A stretch of 11,436 nt of DNA, taken from positions 1 through 11,436 of the forward strand of contig PWIY01000225.1 in assembly GCA_003560215.1 (NCBI GenBank). The letters run 5' to 3'. Position numbers and translations under genes: made by a program. Below the pieces are notes generated by a model. The model saw only the letters and a program-made list of their open reading frames with translations. It made no database searches and was not told the origin of the DNA. Shown here piece after piece: positions 1-6,330 of the stretch; within the stretch, counting starts at the first letter, position 1, and each line of letters begins with the position of its first letter. This DNA is from Bacteroidales bacterium (GTDB lineage: Bacteria > Bacteroidota > Bacteroidia > Bacteroidales > UBA7960).

Positions 1-1170
1 GAAAGCCTGAGCCGGCCTCATTCACTGGATGACACTGGTCAGACCGAGGAAGAGATCTCCGAATCATTGCAAAAAGCACTTGAGAATTTACTGAACAATG
101 ACATGTCCGGTGAAGCCGGGCAGAATCAGCAGGATGCCATGGATCAGATGGACCAGCTTTCAGATGCCCTTCAGGGGATGCAACAGCGGATATTTGAGGA
201 ACAACTGGCTGAAGACGCACGTGCCATCAGGATGTTGCTGGAAAATCTGCTGAAATCCAGTTTTTCCCAGGAGGACCTGATCCATGCAACCAGGCAGGCC
301 AATGTGAATGACCCCCGCTTTGTGGAAATGATACGCGACCAGCGAAAAATTCAGAGCGATATGGAAGTGATTGAAGACAGCCTTGTTGCTCTTGGTCAGC
401 GCCAAATGGCCATTCGCTCTTATGTGAATCGTGAAGTTGCTGAAGTTCAGCGACAAATGCGTGAAACCATTGATCATATGATCAACAGGCGGCAACACCA
501 GGCTGCCTCGCGGCAACAGTACGTCATGACCCACATCAACAACCTGGCGTTGATGCTCAATGAGAGCTTGCAGGAAGTCCAGCAACAGATGGCCATGGGG
601 CAGGGGCTGGGGGATGACACCGATCCTGGCCCCGGAGATCCTTCCTTCCAGAATATGCGGGAAATGCAGGAGCAGATGAATGAAATGCTTGAACAGATCA
701 GGGAAGGACATCAACCCATGCCCGGAGAAACAGGAGAGGAGATGTCGTTGAGTGAGCAAATGGCCCGGATGGCTGCGCAGCAGGAGGCCATCCGCAATGA
801 ACTGCGACGGAAGGAGCAGGAGATGCGGAATCAGGGTCAGGAGGTTGATGAAGGCCTTCAGGAACTGCAGCAACAAATGGAAGAATCGGAACTGGACATG
901 TTGCGCAAAGAACTGTCTTCTCAGACCATGGAGCGTCAGGAAGAAATTCTTACCCGGCTTTTGGAACACGAACGTGCTGAAAGACAGCAAGAACAGGAAG
1001 ACAGGAGGGAGGGGACTACAGCAATTGATTACGAATTAAGTAACCCTGAAGAAATTTTTCAGTATAATAGAGATAGAGAAAGGGAAGTTGAAATGCTGAG
1101 GAGTTTACCGCCCCGGCTTCGTCCTTTCTTCCGTCAAAAAGTTGAAATGTATTTCTTGCATGTTGATTGA
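1..1170 (+). CDS. DUF4175-family protein, C-terminal part (5' end outside window)
   Basis: The frame is open from base 1 to the stop at 1168-1170, so about 389 C-terminal residues are visible and the real start lies left of the window. The visible part is strongly coiled-coil-like and rich in Gln, Glu, Met and Arg, with many MQEQM/LQQQM-type heptads. A segment at about residues 80-170 (SFSQEDLIHATRQ, VNDPRFVEMIRDQRKI, EDSLVALGQRQ, YVNREV) and the ending LRSLPPRLRPFFRQKVEMYF resemble what I remember of Bacteroidota DUF4175 proteins. These are usually about 1,100 residues with N-terminal membrane segments; that part would be off-window. The biochemical role is unknown. The stop overlaps the upstream edge of the next gene, which suggests translational coupling. 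Family call is by recall; the coding call is secure. Confidence 0.85.
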   Translation, partial: ESLSRPHSLDDTGQTEEEISESLQKALENLLNNDMSGEAGQNQQDAMDQMDQLSDALQGMQQRIFEEQLAEDARAIRMLLENLLKSSFSQEDLIHATRQANVNDPRFVEMIRDQRKIQSDMEVIEDSLVALGQRQMAIRSYVNREVAEVQRQMRETIDHMINRRQHQAASRQQYVMTHINNLALMLNESLQEVQQQMAMGQGLGDDTDPGPGDPSFQNMREMQEQMNEMLEQIREGHQPMPGETGEEMSLSEQMARMAAQQEAIRNELRRKEQEMRNQGQEVDEGLQELQQQMEESELDMLRKELSSQTMERQEEILTRLLEHERAERQQEQEDRREGTTAIDYELSNPEEIFQYNRDREREVEMLRSLPPRLRPFFRQKVEMYFLHVD

Positions 1171-1172
1171 TC

Positions 1173-1679
1173 ATGGACCGTACCTACCTTAAGCGACACC
1201 TTCGCCTTGCCCCTGACCAGGAAGAGCTGAATAAGCTGGAAGCCTTTGTGGAAAATGTGTGTGATGACTACCATATTTATGATGCCTATTTCGGTAACAT
1301 AATGGCAGCCAACACGTTGCTGTTTGAGTTGTTCATCGATATCATTGATAAAAAAGACTTCCATATAGATATATATTTTCAATCTACCCCTTCGGGTTTG
1401 TTCTTTACCGTGAAGCTCGATCAATATTTTCTGGATCTTGCCGGTATGTACGATCGCGTTAAAAACCTGGAACCCGATGACCCTGAAGCCTACACTGGTG
1501 AAGGGCATCGCCTGATGATGCTGCGTCTGTTGAGTGATGATGTGAAATTTGACGGGGCTGATGAAAGCATTGAACTTGTATTTCATGTAACAGGGGTCAA
1601 TGATGCACTGACCATTCAGCGAGTCGAAATGCTGTACCGTTATTATGAGATGCTGGAGAAAGTTAAAAACCTCAATTAA
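1173..1679 (+). CDS. Small GHKL/anti-sigma-factor-like ATPase-fold protein (degenerate)
   Basis: 168 residues counted from the ATG at 1173. A TTG at 1167 is in frame and would add two residues, but ATG is preferred. The protein has an alpha/beta pattern recalling the GHKL ATP-binding fold of anti-sigma kinases (RsbW/SpoIIAB type): a helix at about residues 44-60 (AANTLLFELFIDIIDKK), strands at about 63-70 and 75-82, and a Gly-containing segment at 109-122 (GEGHRLMMLRLLSD) followed by a strand (SIELVFHV, 132-139). I do not see a clear DxGxG box, and the N-box position reads FELFIDI rather than the usual ExxxN. Nucleotide binding may therefore be altered or lost. It sits between DUF4175 and ybeY with a 6-nt gap to ybeY. 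Similar proteins are commonly annotated only as 'ATP-binding protein' at this position in Bacteroidales, as I recall. Function unknown. Confidence 0.75.
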   Translation: MDRTYLKRHLRLAPDQEELNKLEAFVENVCDDYHIYDAYFGNIMAANTLLFELFIDIIDKKDFHIDIYFQSTPSGLFFTVKLDQYFLDLAGMYDRVKNLEPDDPEAYTGEGHRLMMLRLLSDDVKFDGADESIELVFHVTGVNDALTIQRVEMLYRYYEMLEKVKNLN

Positions 1680-1685
1680 GTTTTC

Positions 1686-2117
1686 GTGGATGCACCCAGC
1701 CAGATAGAATTTCATTTTCTTGATGTCGAATGGCCCGGCTTTTCTGAAGAGCGTGCCAAAAAGTGGTTGGTAGAGGCGATTTCCCTGGAGGGATCTGTGC
1801 CCGGTGTACTCACTGTTGTTTTTTGTGATGATGCGTATTTATTGCAATTGAATCAGGCCTTCCTTGATCACGATACCCTGACCGATGTAATTACATTTCC
1901 TTATGGTGACGATTTTGAAGGCATCAGCGGGGATGTGTTTATCAGCCTGCCCAGGGTAAGGGAAAATGCCCGGGAGTTTGATGTGGATGAAGACAAGGAG
2001 CTTTTCCGGGTCATCATTCACGGGGTTTTACATCTGCTGGGATACGATGACGGTGACGCCCGGGAAAGAGAGGCGATGCAAGCCAAAGAGAATTATTACC
2101 TATCTTTGCTCTCCTGA
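1686..2117 (+). CDS. ybeY: Endoribonuclease YbeY (rRNA maturation factor)
   Basis: 143 residues, normal for the family. YbeY is a metal-dependent single-strand RNase needed for 16S rRNA 3'-end maturation and late 70S ribosome quality control in the cytoplasm. Family signatures are visible: LDHDTLTDVITFPY (60-73), SGDVFIS (81-87) and the metal motif HGVLHLLGYDD (112-122), followed by Met131. His112 and His116 match the first two zinc ligands. The third ligand position, 122, is Asp instead of the His of most phyla; I recall Asp here in Bacteroidota YbeY as well. The start is GTG at 1686, because no in-frame ATG occurs before residue 131. The ATG at 1690 is in another frame. No Shine-Dalgarno sequence is seen. 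It sits 6 nt after the previous gene and 12 nt before mnmG, so one operon is likely. Confidence 0.95.
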   Translation: MDAPSQIEFHFLDVEWPGFSEERAKKWLVEAISLEGSVPGVLTVVFCDDAYLLQLNQAFLDHDTLTDVITFPYGDDFEGISGDVFISLPRVRENAREFDVDEDKELFRVIIHGVLHLLGYDDGDAREREAMQAKENYYLSLLS

Positions 2118-2129
2118 AAATTTTGGTTT

Positions 2130-4010
2130 ATGGTGTTTGAGCGCTACGATGTAATTGTTGTCGGTGGCGGACATGCCGGATGTGAAGCTGCCTCAGCTGC
2201 TGCCCGGCTTGGGTCGCGGGTTTTGCTTGTGACCCTGAATCTTTCTACCATTGCCCAGATGTCCTGCAACCCTGCCATGGGTGGGATTGCCAAAGGACAA
2301 ATTGTTCGGGAGATTGATGCATTGGGCGGGTTTTCCGGAATAGTCACCGATCATACCATGATCCAGTTCAGGATGCTGAACAGGAGCAAAGGCCCGGCCA
2401 TGTGGTCGCCCCGTGCACAGAGTGATCGGATTAAGTTTTCCCAAAAGTGGCAGGAGATCCTGATTGACATTCCCAATTTGCATATATGGCAGGACGGGGT
2501 GAATGGACTGGTGGTGGAAGAAGGAAAAGTAAAGGGTGTTCAAACTGCCATGGGAGGGAAGATTTATGCCCGGGCTGTGATCATTACCAGTGGTACATTC
2601 CTCAATGGTAAGATTCATGTGGGAAAAAATCAAATGGAAGGAGGGAGGCTCGGAGAGTCAAATTCTTCAGGACTGACCCGTGATTTGCTAAAATACGGGA
2701 TCGAATCTGACAGGCTCAAAACCGGAACCCCTGTCCGGGTTGACGGGAGATCAATCAATTTTGAGGTGTTGACGGAGCAGGAAGGTGACCCCACCCCAGG
2801 AAAGTTTTCTTACCTGGATACCCCACCCCTTAAGAAACAAAGAAGTTGTTATCTTGCCTATACCAATCAAAAGGTGCATGATATACTTCGTGAAGGCTTT
2901 GCTGATTCACCACTCTTCACCGGACGGATCCAGGGAAGCGGACCGCGTTATTGCCCTTCCATTGAAGACAAGATCGACCGGTTTTCAGAAAGACCCCGTC
3001 ATCAGCTGTTTGTTGAGCCGGAAGGATTTGATACGGAAGAGTATTATATCAATGGTTTTTCTTCCAGCCTTCCCATTGATACACAAATTAAGGCCCTTCA
3101 GGCGATAGAGGGTTTTGAACATGCCAGGGTTCTCCGGCCCGGATACGCCATAGAATATGATTACTTTCCTCCGACACAGCTGGAATTTTCGCTGGAAAGC
3201 CGGCATGTTTCCAATTTATATTTTGCAGGCCAGGTAAACGGAACGACCGGTTATGAAGAAGCCGCAGGGCAGGGGCTGATGGCGGGTATCAATGCCCACC
3301 GTAAGCTGGCAGGGGAGGACCCTGTAGTGTTGAAACGATCCGAAGCCTATATTGGTGTGCTGATTGATGACCTTGTTACAAAGGGAACCCGCGAACCTTA
3401 CAGGATGTTTACCAGCCGGGCGGAATTTCGGATACTGCTTCGTCAGGACAATGCTGATAAAAGGTTGACCCGCCTCGGGTATGAAATTGGTACCGCAGGA
3501 AGAGAACGGCTGGAAAAACTTGAAAGAAAAGAGAACCTGGTCAGGAAGATGACTGGTTTTTTGGAGCAGCACAATGCCTTGCCTGAAGCTGTCAATGATT
3601 ACCTTGAAAAGGCCGGAACCAGCCTTATACAAAGGAAAGCCCGTTATGCCAACTTGTTGCTGCGGCCTCAGGTTAACCTTCCTGATTTAATTGCCCAAGA
3701 TCATACCCTGCGATCCTACTTTCATGGGTTTAGCGGTGAGGATGTTTACCAGGAGGCGCTCGAATCCGTGGAGATCGAAATTAAATATTCAGGGTATATA
3801 GAAAAAGAAAGAGAGATCGCTGAGAAAATAACCAGGCTTGAAGATGTAAGACTTAATAAAGATATCGATTACATGTCATTTAAAGCCATAAGGATGGAGG
3901 GGCGCGAGAAACTCCAGCAAATTAAACCCGAAAACATCGGTCAGGCTGCCCGCATCAGCGGCATTACCCCTTCTGATATTTCCGTTCTGCTCGTCCACCT
4001 CGGCCGATAA
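2130..4010 (+). CDS. mnmG: tRNA uridine-5-carboxymethylaminomethyl modification enzyme MnmG (GidA)
   Basis: 626 residues, full length for MnmG. With MnmE it builds the cmnm5 or nm5 group on U34 of tRNAs reading split codon boxes, using FAD, NADH and methylene-tetrahydrofolate. Visible landmarks: the FAD dinucleotide motif VGGGHAGCEAA (11-21), the highly conserved MSCNPAMGGIAKGQIVREIDALGG stretch (44-67), ASN-like glycine loops around GGRLGESNSSG (171-181), GPRYCPSIEDKI (271-282) and the C-terminal ARISGITPSDIS helix-turn region. The two conserved cysteines are Cys46 and Cys275. No frameshift or missing motif was noticed. The ATG at 2130 is chosen because the Rossmann strand YDVIVVGGG begins right after it. 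The stop is immediately followed by a parS-like palindrome. mnmG is often close to the replication origin and to parAB in bacteria, which fits that neighbour. Confidence 0.98.
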   Translation: MVFERYDVIVVGGGHAGCEAASAAARLGSRVLLVTLNLSTIAQMSCNPAMGGIAKGQIVREIDALGGFSGIVTDHTMIQFRMLNRSKGPAMWSPRAQSDRIKFSQKWQEILIDIPNLHIWQDGVNGLVVEEGKVKGVQTAMGGKIYARAVIITSGTFLNGKIHVGKNQMEGGRLGESNSSGLTRDLLKYGIESDRLKTGTPVRVDGRSINFEVLTEQEGDPTPGKFSYLDTPPLKKQRSCYLAYTNQKVHDILREGFADSPLFTGRIQGSGPRYCPSIEDKIDRFSERPRHQLFVEPEGFDTEEYYINGFSSSLPIDTQIKALQAIEGFEHARVLRPGYAIEYDYFPPTQLEFSLESRHVSNLYFAGQVNGTTGYEEAAGQGLMAGINAHRKLAGEDPVVLKRSEAYIGVLIDDLVTKGTREPYRMFTSRAEFRILLRQDNADKRLTRLGYEIGTAGRERLEKLERKENLVRKMTGFLEQHNALPEAVNDYLEKAGTSLIQRKARYANLLLRPQVNLPDLIAQDHTLRSYFHGFSGEDVYQEALESVEIEIKYSGYIEKEREIAEKITRLEDVRLNKDIDYMSFKAIRMEGREKLQQIKPENIGQAARISGITPSDISVLLVHLGR

Positions 4011-4026
4011 TGTTCCACGTGGAACA
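4011..4026. promoter_or_regulatory. parS: parS-like ParB-binding site, copy 1
   Basis: TGTTCCACGTGGAACA is a perfect 16-bp inverted repeat starting on the base after the mnmG stop codon. The general bacterial parS consensus is TGTTNCACGTGNAACA, with TTTCACGTGAAA as the common form. This variant matches every fixed position. An identical copy lies at 5170-5185. Finding the same exact 16-mer twice within 1.2 kb is very unlikely by chance. ParB would load here as a CTP-dependent clamp for origin segregation. ParA/ParB genes are not in the window. Confidence 0.8.
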
Positions 4027-4083
4027 ATTTTGAATTTTTATTGGACCTCGAAGAGGTCCCATGTTACTTGCGGGTCCCCTGTT

Positions 4084-4209
4084 ACTCACCCTTTAGGACC
4101 CTGAAAGGGTCCCCTGTCACTCACACCCGTTCACCGGCGTTTGCGTTTCGTGTACTACATCACGCCCCATCCTCCCACCTCCTGGACCCCTTCGGGGTCC
4201 TATGTTACT
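4084..4209 (+). repeat. 126-bp direct repeat, copy 1 (partner 4383-4508)
   Basis: This block contains two hairpins (4096-4112 and 4184-4200) and the 71-bp spacer of type a. It recurs 299 bp downstream with no gap and only 7 mismatches that I could count in 126 positions. The offset 299 equals three 88-bp periods plus one 35-bp step, so duplication kept the array in register. Confidence 0.9.
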
Positions 4210-4232
4210 CACTCCTTAGGACCCTGAAAGGA

Positions 4233-4296
4233 TCCCCTGTTACTCACCCCACGTCTTAAGCTTTACCTAACGTTAACCACGCTTAACTTCATCCAC
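4233..4296 (+). repeat. 64-bp direct repeat, type b spacer, copy 1 (partner 4321-4384)
   Basis: From the end of the fourth hairpin onward, 53 bases are identical to those at 4321-4373. Two mismatches follow in the next 11 bases. The offset is exactly 88 bp. The spacer carries several small palindromes (CTTAAG, AAGCTT, AACGTT, GTTAAC) absent from type a spacers. Confidence 0.9.
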
Positions 4297-4320
4297 CTCA
4301 CCTCTTGGACCTCGAAGAGG

Positions 4321-4384
4321 TCCCCTGTTACTCACCCCACGTCTTAAGCTTTACCTAACGTTAACCACGCTTAGCTGCATCCAC
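4321..4384 (+). repeat. 64-bp direct repeat, type b spacer, copy 2 (partner 4233-4296)
   Basis: Tandem copy of the type b spacer, one 88-bp period after the first. It differs from copy 1 at only two bases, suggesting recent tandem duplication or conversion within the array. Confidence 0.9.
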
Positions 4385-4508
4385 TCACCCCTTAGGACCC
4401 TGAAAGGGTCCCCTGTCACTCACACCCGTGCACCGGTGTTTGCCTTTCGTGTACTACATCACGCCTCATCCTCCCACCTCTTGGACCCCTTCGGGGTCCT
4501 ATGTCACT
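4383..4508 (+). repeat. 126-bp direct repeat, copy 2 (partner 4084-4209)
   Basis: Second copy of the hairpin / type a spacer / hairpin block, with hairpins at 4395-4411 and 4483-4499. It ends in ATGTCACTTGCG, and the same ACTTGCG ending follows the first hairpin of the array (4065-4072). That sequence is probably the natural right border of the element. Confidence 0.9.
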
Positions 4509-4558
4509 TGCGAAAAATTTTTAACTTTATGTATTCTAAACATTAAAACCTAAGAATT

Positions 4559-5068
4559 ATGTCAAAAAAAATTTGTGTCTTTCTGGAAGATATGGTTGAG
4601 GATTCTGAATTCCTTTATCCTTACATGCGCTTGAAGGAAGAGGGCCATGAGGTGGTTTCTGTTGCTCCATCCAAAAAATATTATCAGGGGAAGGGGGGGA
4701 TGCAGTTCAAACCTGATAAAGCCTTTTCCGAAGTCAAAGATCAGGAGTTTGATGCTGTAATTATACCTGGAGGATATGCACCGGACAGATGGCGGCGTGA
4801 TCAGGAAATCATTGATTTTGTAAAATATCACTACGATCGTGGGGCCATTGTTGCTTCCGTTTGTCATGGACCGTGGTTGCTCATATCTGCCAAAATTGTT
4901 AAGGGTAAGAAGGTTACTGCATTCCCCGCCATTAAAGATGACCTTATAAATGCCGGGGCGATTTATAATGGGAATGATATGGAGGAAGATGGTAACTTGA
5001 TTACCAGCACCAACCCCAACACCATGCTTCCCATGATTAAGCGTGTTGTTGAGATATTGAAGGGTTGA
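4559..5068 (+). CDS. DJ-1/PfpI-family protein (class I glutamine amidotransferase-like)
   Basis: 169 residues, the standard single-domain size. The family includes stress-related proteins described as proteases, glyoxalases or deglycases; the substrate cannot be told from sequence. The nucleophile elbow is ASVCHGPWLL (99-108), with Cys102 followed by His103 as in PfpI-type members. Other landmarks are the N-terminal strand KICVFLEDMVEDSEFLYP with an acidic residue near position 15 where PfpI enzymes have the catalytic Glu, VIIPGGYAPD (68-76), and the LITSTNP segment (148-153). It is cytoplasmic with no signal peptide. The ATG at 4559 follows a short AT-rich stretch (4510-4558) right after the hairpin array, and no Shine-Dalgarno sequence is visible. 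Flanked by non-coding DNA on both sides, it is probably monocistronic. Both flanks contain parS-like sites. Confidence 0.93.
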   Translation: MSKKICVFLEDMVEDSEFLYPYMRLKEEGHEVVSVAPSKKYYQGKGGMQFKPDKAFSEVKDQEFDAVIIPGGYAPDRWRRDQEIIDFVKYHYDRGAIVASVCHGPWLLISAKIVKGKKVTAFPAIKDDLINAGAIYNGNDMEEDGNLITSTNPNTMLPMIKRVVEILKG

Positions 5069-5120
5069 TTTGTCTTAAGGGCCACGTGTTTAAAAGAACG
5101 GAGTATCTGTTGATTCTTTG

Positions 5121-5128
5121 TATCTTTG
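5121..5128 (+). promoter_or_regulatory. Possible Bacteroidota -7 promoter element for the methyltransferase gene
   Basis: TATCTTTG fits the TAnnTTTG -7 consensus of Bacteroidota housekeeping promoters and lies 71 bp before the methyltransferase ATG. I do not find a good TTG at the usual -33 spacing, so the call is weak. If used, the transcript leader would carry the parS-like site at 5170-5185. Confidence 0.25.
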
Positions 5129-5169
5129 ATCAATCCATTCCCGGAGGAAATAACCAATAATTTTATCAA

Positions 5170-5185
5170 TGTTCCACGTGGAACA
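5170..5185. promoter_or_regulatory. parS: parS-like ParB-binding site, copy 2
   Basis: This is the same perfect palindrome as at 4011-4026, TGTTCCACGTGGAACA. Start-to-start distance between the copies is 1,159 bp. It ends 14 bp before the methyltransferase ATG, so bound ParB could overlap that gene's leader. Multiple parS sites close together near oriC are common in bacteria. Confidence 0.8.
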
Positions 5186-5199
5186 TTGTTTTTGTTTTT

Positions 5200-6216
5200 A
5201 TGGAAACATTGACCAGCTGCCCACTGTGTGGTGAAAAAGGCCCCTTCAGTATTCATATTCAATGCCGGGACTACCTGGTTTCTCAGGAAATATTTACAGT
5301 GGCGCATTGTGCGTCATGTGGCTTACTCTTTACGAATCCCAGACCCAGCCTTGATGAAATGTCTGATTTCTATCAATCGGATGAATACATTTCGCATGCA
5401 GAAACCGTTACGAGCCTTCAAGACAAAGTTTATATGAAGGTAAAACGAAGAATGCTTTCACAAAAATTGAGCCTCCTGAAAAAGCATTTGAATCGGCAGT
5501 TTTTTGCTAACCTTACCAGGAAATCTGCGCAAGACCTGAACGTACATTCCAGTTCCTCTAATCTATACCGCATCCTGGACTTTGGGTGTGGCACAGGCGC
5601 TTTTGTAAAAGGGGCCACCGAACAAGGGATTGACGCCATCGGATTTGAACCGGATTTTTCTGCAAGGGAAGTGGCTGCTAAACAGGGGGTCCAGGTAATT
5701 GGAACTGAAAACGAACTGGGTGCCCTTGCCGAAAACTCTTTGCATGCCATTACCCTTTGGCACGTGATCGAGCATCTGCATGATTTTAAGGATAAGCTAA
5801 ACCACTTTCATCGTTTGCTCAAACCAGGTGGCGTGCTTTTTTTGGCCGCACCCATGGGCAATAGCAGCGATGCCGTTATGTACGGAAAATATTGGGCCGC
5901 CTGGGATCTACCGAGGCATATACTTCATTTTACACCTTCCACACTAAAGCGAGCCGGAGAGGATTCCGGATTCGATTACAAGGATAAAAATCCCTTACCT
6001 TTCGATGCCTGGTATATTTCCCTGATAAGTGAACAATACAAAAAGAAGGAAAAGCAGCTGGAAAAGACAGGCAAAGGTCAAAATGGACAAACCCTATTAC
6101 CCGCACTTAAAGCTGGAGCGAAAGGTAGCTGGTCTAACCTGAAGGCCATAACCGGAGCATCTCCATGGTCAAGCCAAACATTTGTATTTGTCAAGCCTGC
6201 AGATAAGCTGAAGTAG
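5200..6216 (+). CDS. Zinc-ribbon-containing class I SAM-dependent methyltransferase
   Basis: 338 residues. The N-terminus carries two CxxC pairs (CPLC at 7-10, CASC at 37-40) that look like a zinc ribbon, followed by GLLFTNPRPS and a DFYQSDEYISH segment typical of this methyltransferase group. The Rossmann SAM-binding domain shows motif I ILDFGCGTGAF (125-135), the acidic ribose-binding position in GFEPD (Glu150) and post-motif LWHVIEHLHD (186-195). RLLKPGGVLFLAAP (205-218) is the strand-4/5 region. The WDLPRHILHFTPSTL motif (235-249) is also usual for the group. The C-terminal 60 residues are Lys/Gly-rich and may bind a membrane or nucleic acid. Such proteins often act in surface glycan or lipid modification, but the substrate cannot be inferred here. 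ATG at 5200 has no Shine-Dalgarno sequence. Neighbouring genes give no pathway clue. Confidence 0.92.
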   Translation: METLTSCPLCGEKGPFSIHIQCRDYLVSQEIFTVAHCASCGLLFTNPRPSLDEMSDFYQSDEYISHAETVTSLQDKVYMKVKRRMLSQKLSLLKKHLNRQFFANLTRKSAQDLNVHSSSSNLYRILDFGCGTGAFVKGATEQGIDAIGFEPDFSAREVAAKQGVQVIGTENELGALAENSLHAITLWHVIEHLHDFKDKLNHFHRLLKPGGVLFLAAPMGNSSDAVMYGKYWAAWDLPRHILHFTPSTLKRAGEDSGFDYKDKNPLPFDAWYISLISEQYKKKEKQLEKTGKGQNGQTLLPALKAGAKGSWSNLKAITGASPWSSQTFVFVKPADKLK

Positions 6217-6330
6217 CAGATCCCAGCAAATCCTGCAGCAGATCCTGCGGGAAACCTTTAACAGATGCTACGACAGATCCGGCAGCAGAATCTGCCACAG
6301 AACCTGCCACAGATCTAAAAACCGATCCTA
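6217..6330. repeat. Degenerate short repeat (CAGATCCTGC-like) after the methyltransferase
   Basis: Imperfect copies of a unit near CAGATCCTGC / CAGAACCTGCCA occur from just after the methyltransferase stop to about 6330, for example 6238-6248, 6273-6283 and 6297-6307. The region reads as Ala/Asp/Pro/Thr-rich peptide: NPAADPA in the methyltransferase frame up to a stop at 6259, then TDATTDPAAESATEPATD in another frame from 6261. It may be a decayed coding tail or just a simple repeat. From 6331 to about 6550 I recognise nothing. Confidence 0.55.
6232..6251 (+). terminator. Possible hairpin terminator of the methyltransferase gene
   Basis: CCTGCAG (6232-6238) pairs with CTGCGGG (6245-6251) with one G-U wobble and a 6-nt loop, 16 nt after the stop codon. 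No run of T follows, so it may only be part of the local repeat. Confidence 0.25.

Larger units (their letters stand above)
4043..4508 (+). repeat. Regular array of seven GGACC-N7-GGTCC hairpins with 71-bp spacers
   Basis: This holds most of the 548-bp gap between mnmG and the next gene. Perfect 17-bp inverted repeats (7-bp stem, 3-nt loop) lie at 4043-4059, 4096-4112, 4184-4200, 4307-4323, 4395-4411 and 4483-4499. One copy with a single stem mismatch lies at 4219-4235, and a right-half copy (GGGTCC) at 4072-4077. Centres are 88 bp apart four times and 35 bp apart once; the half-copy is also 35 bp before the next hairpin. Each hairpin is followed on the same side by a tail close to YMTGTYACTYRC, so all units have one orientation. 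Stem variants are CTC/GAG, CCT/AGG and CCC/GGG. No T-tract follows the hairpins, so they are not ordinary terminators. No convincing gene is seen. Function unknown; candidates are an interspersed-repeat cluster, a structured RNA or a DNA-binding array. Confidence 0.9.

Noticed and set aside
160..990. Long antisense open frame (276 codons) under the DUF4175 gene
   Set aside because: Shadow of a biased Gln/Glu/Met-rich sense frame; Leu/His/Phe-rich composition with no recognisable domain.
4041..4259. Small open frame of 72 codons over the repeat array
   Set aside because: It simply translates the repeated hairpins and spacers; the second array copy does not keep an equivalent gene, and the stem covariation argues against coding.
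4043..4499. Rho-independent terminators for mnmG
   Set aside because: The hairpins are stable but none is followed by a T-run; the tail is YMTGTYACT instead.
4043..4508. CRISPR array
   Set aside because: The repeat is a 17-bp palindrome, the intervals are 71 or 18 bp, the same spacers recur, and no cas gene is present.
5083..5088. Third parS candidate around CACGTG after the PfpI gene
   Set aside because: Only the 6-bp core and one flanking C match; the flanks (AGGGC...TTTAA) do not fit TGTTN...NAACA. The same holds for CACGTG at about 5761 inside the methyltransferase.
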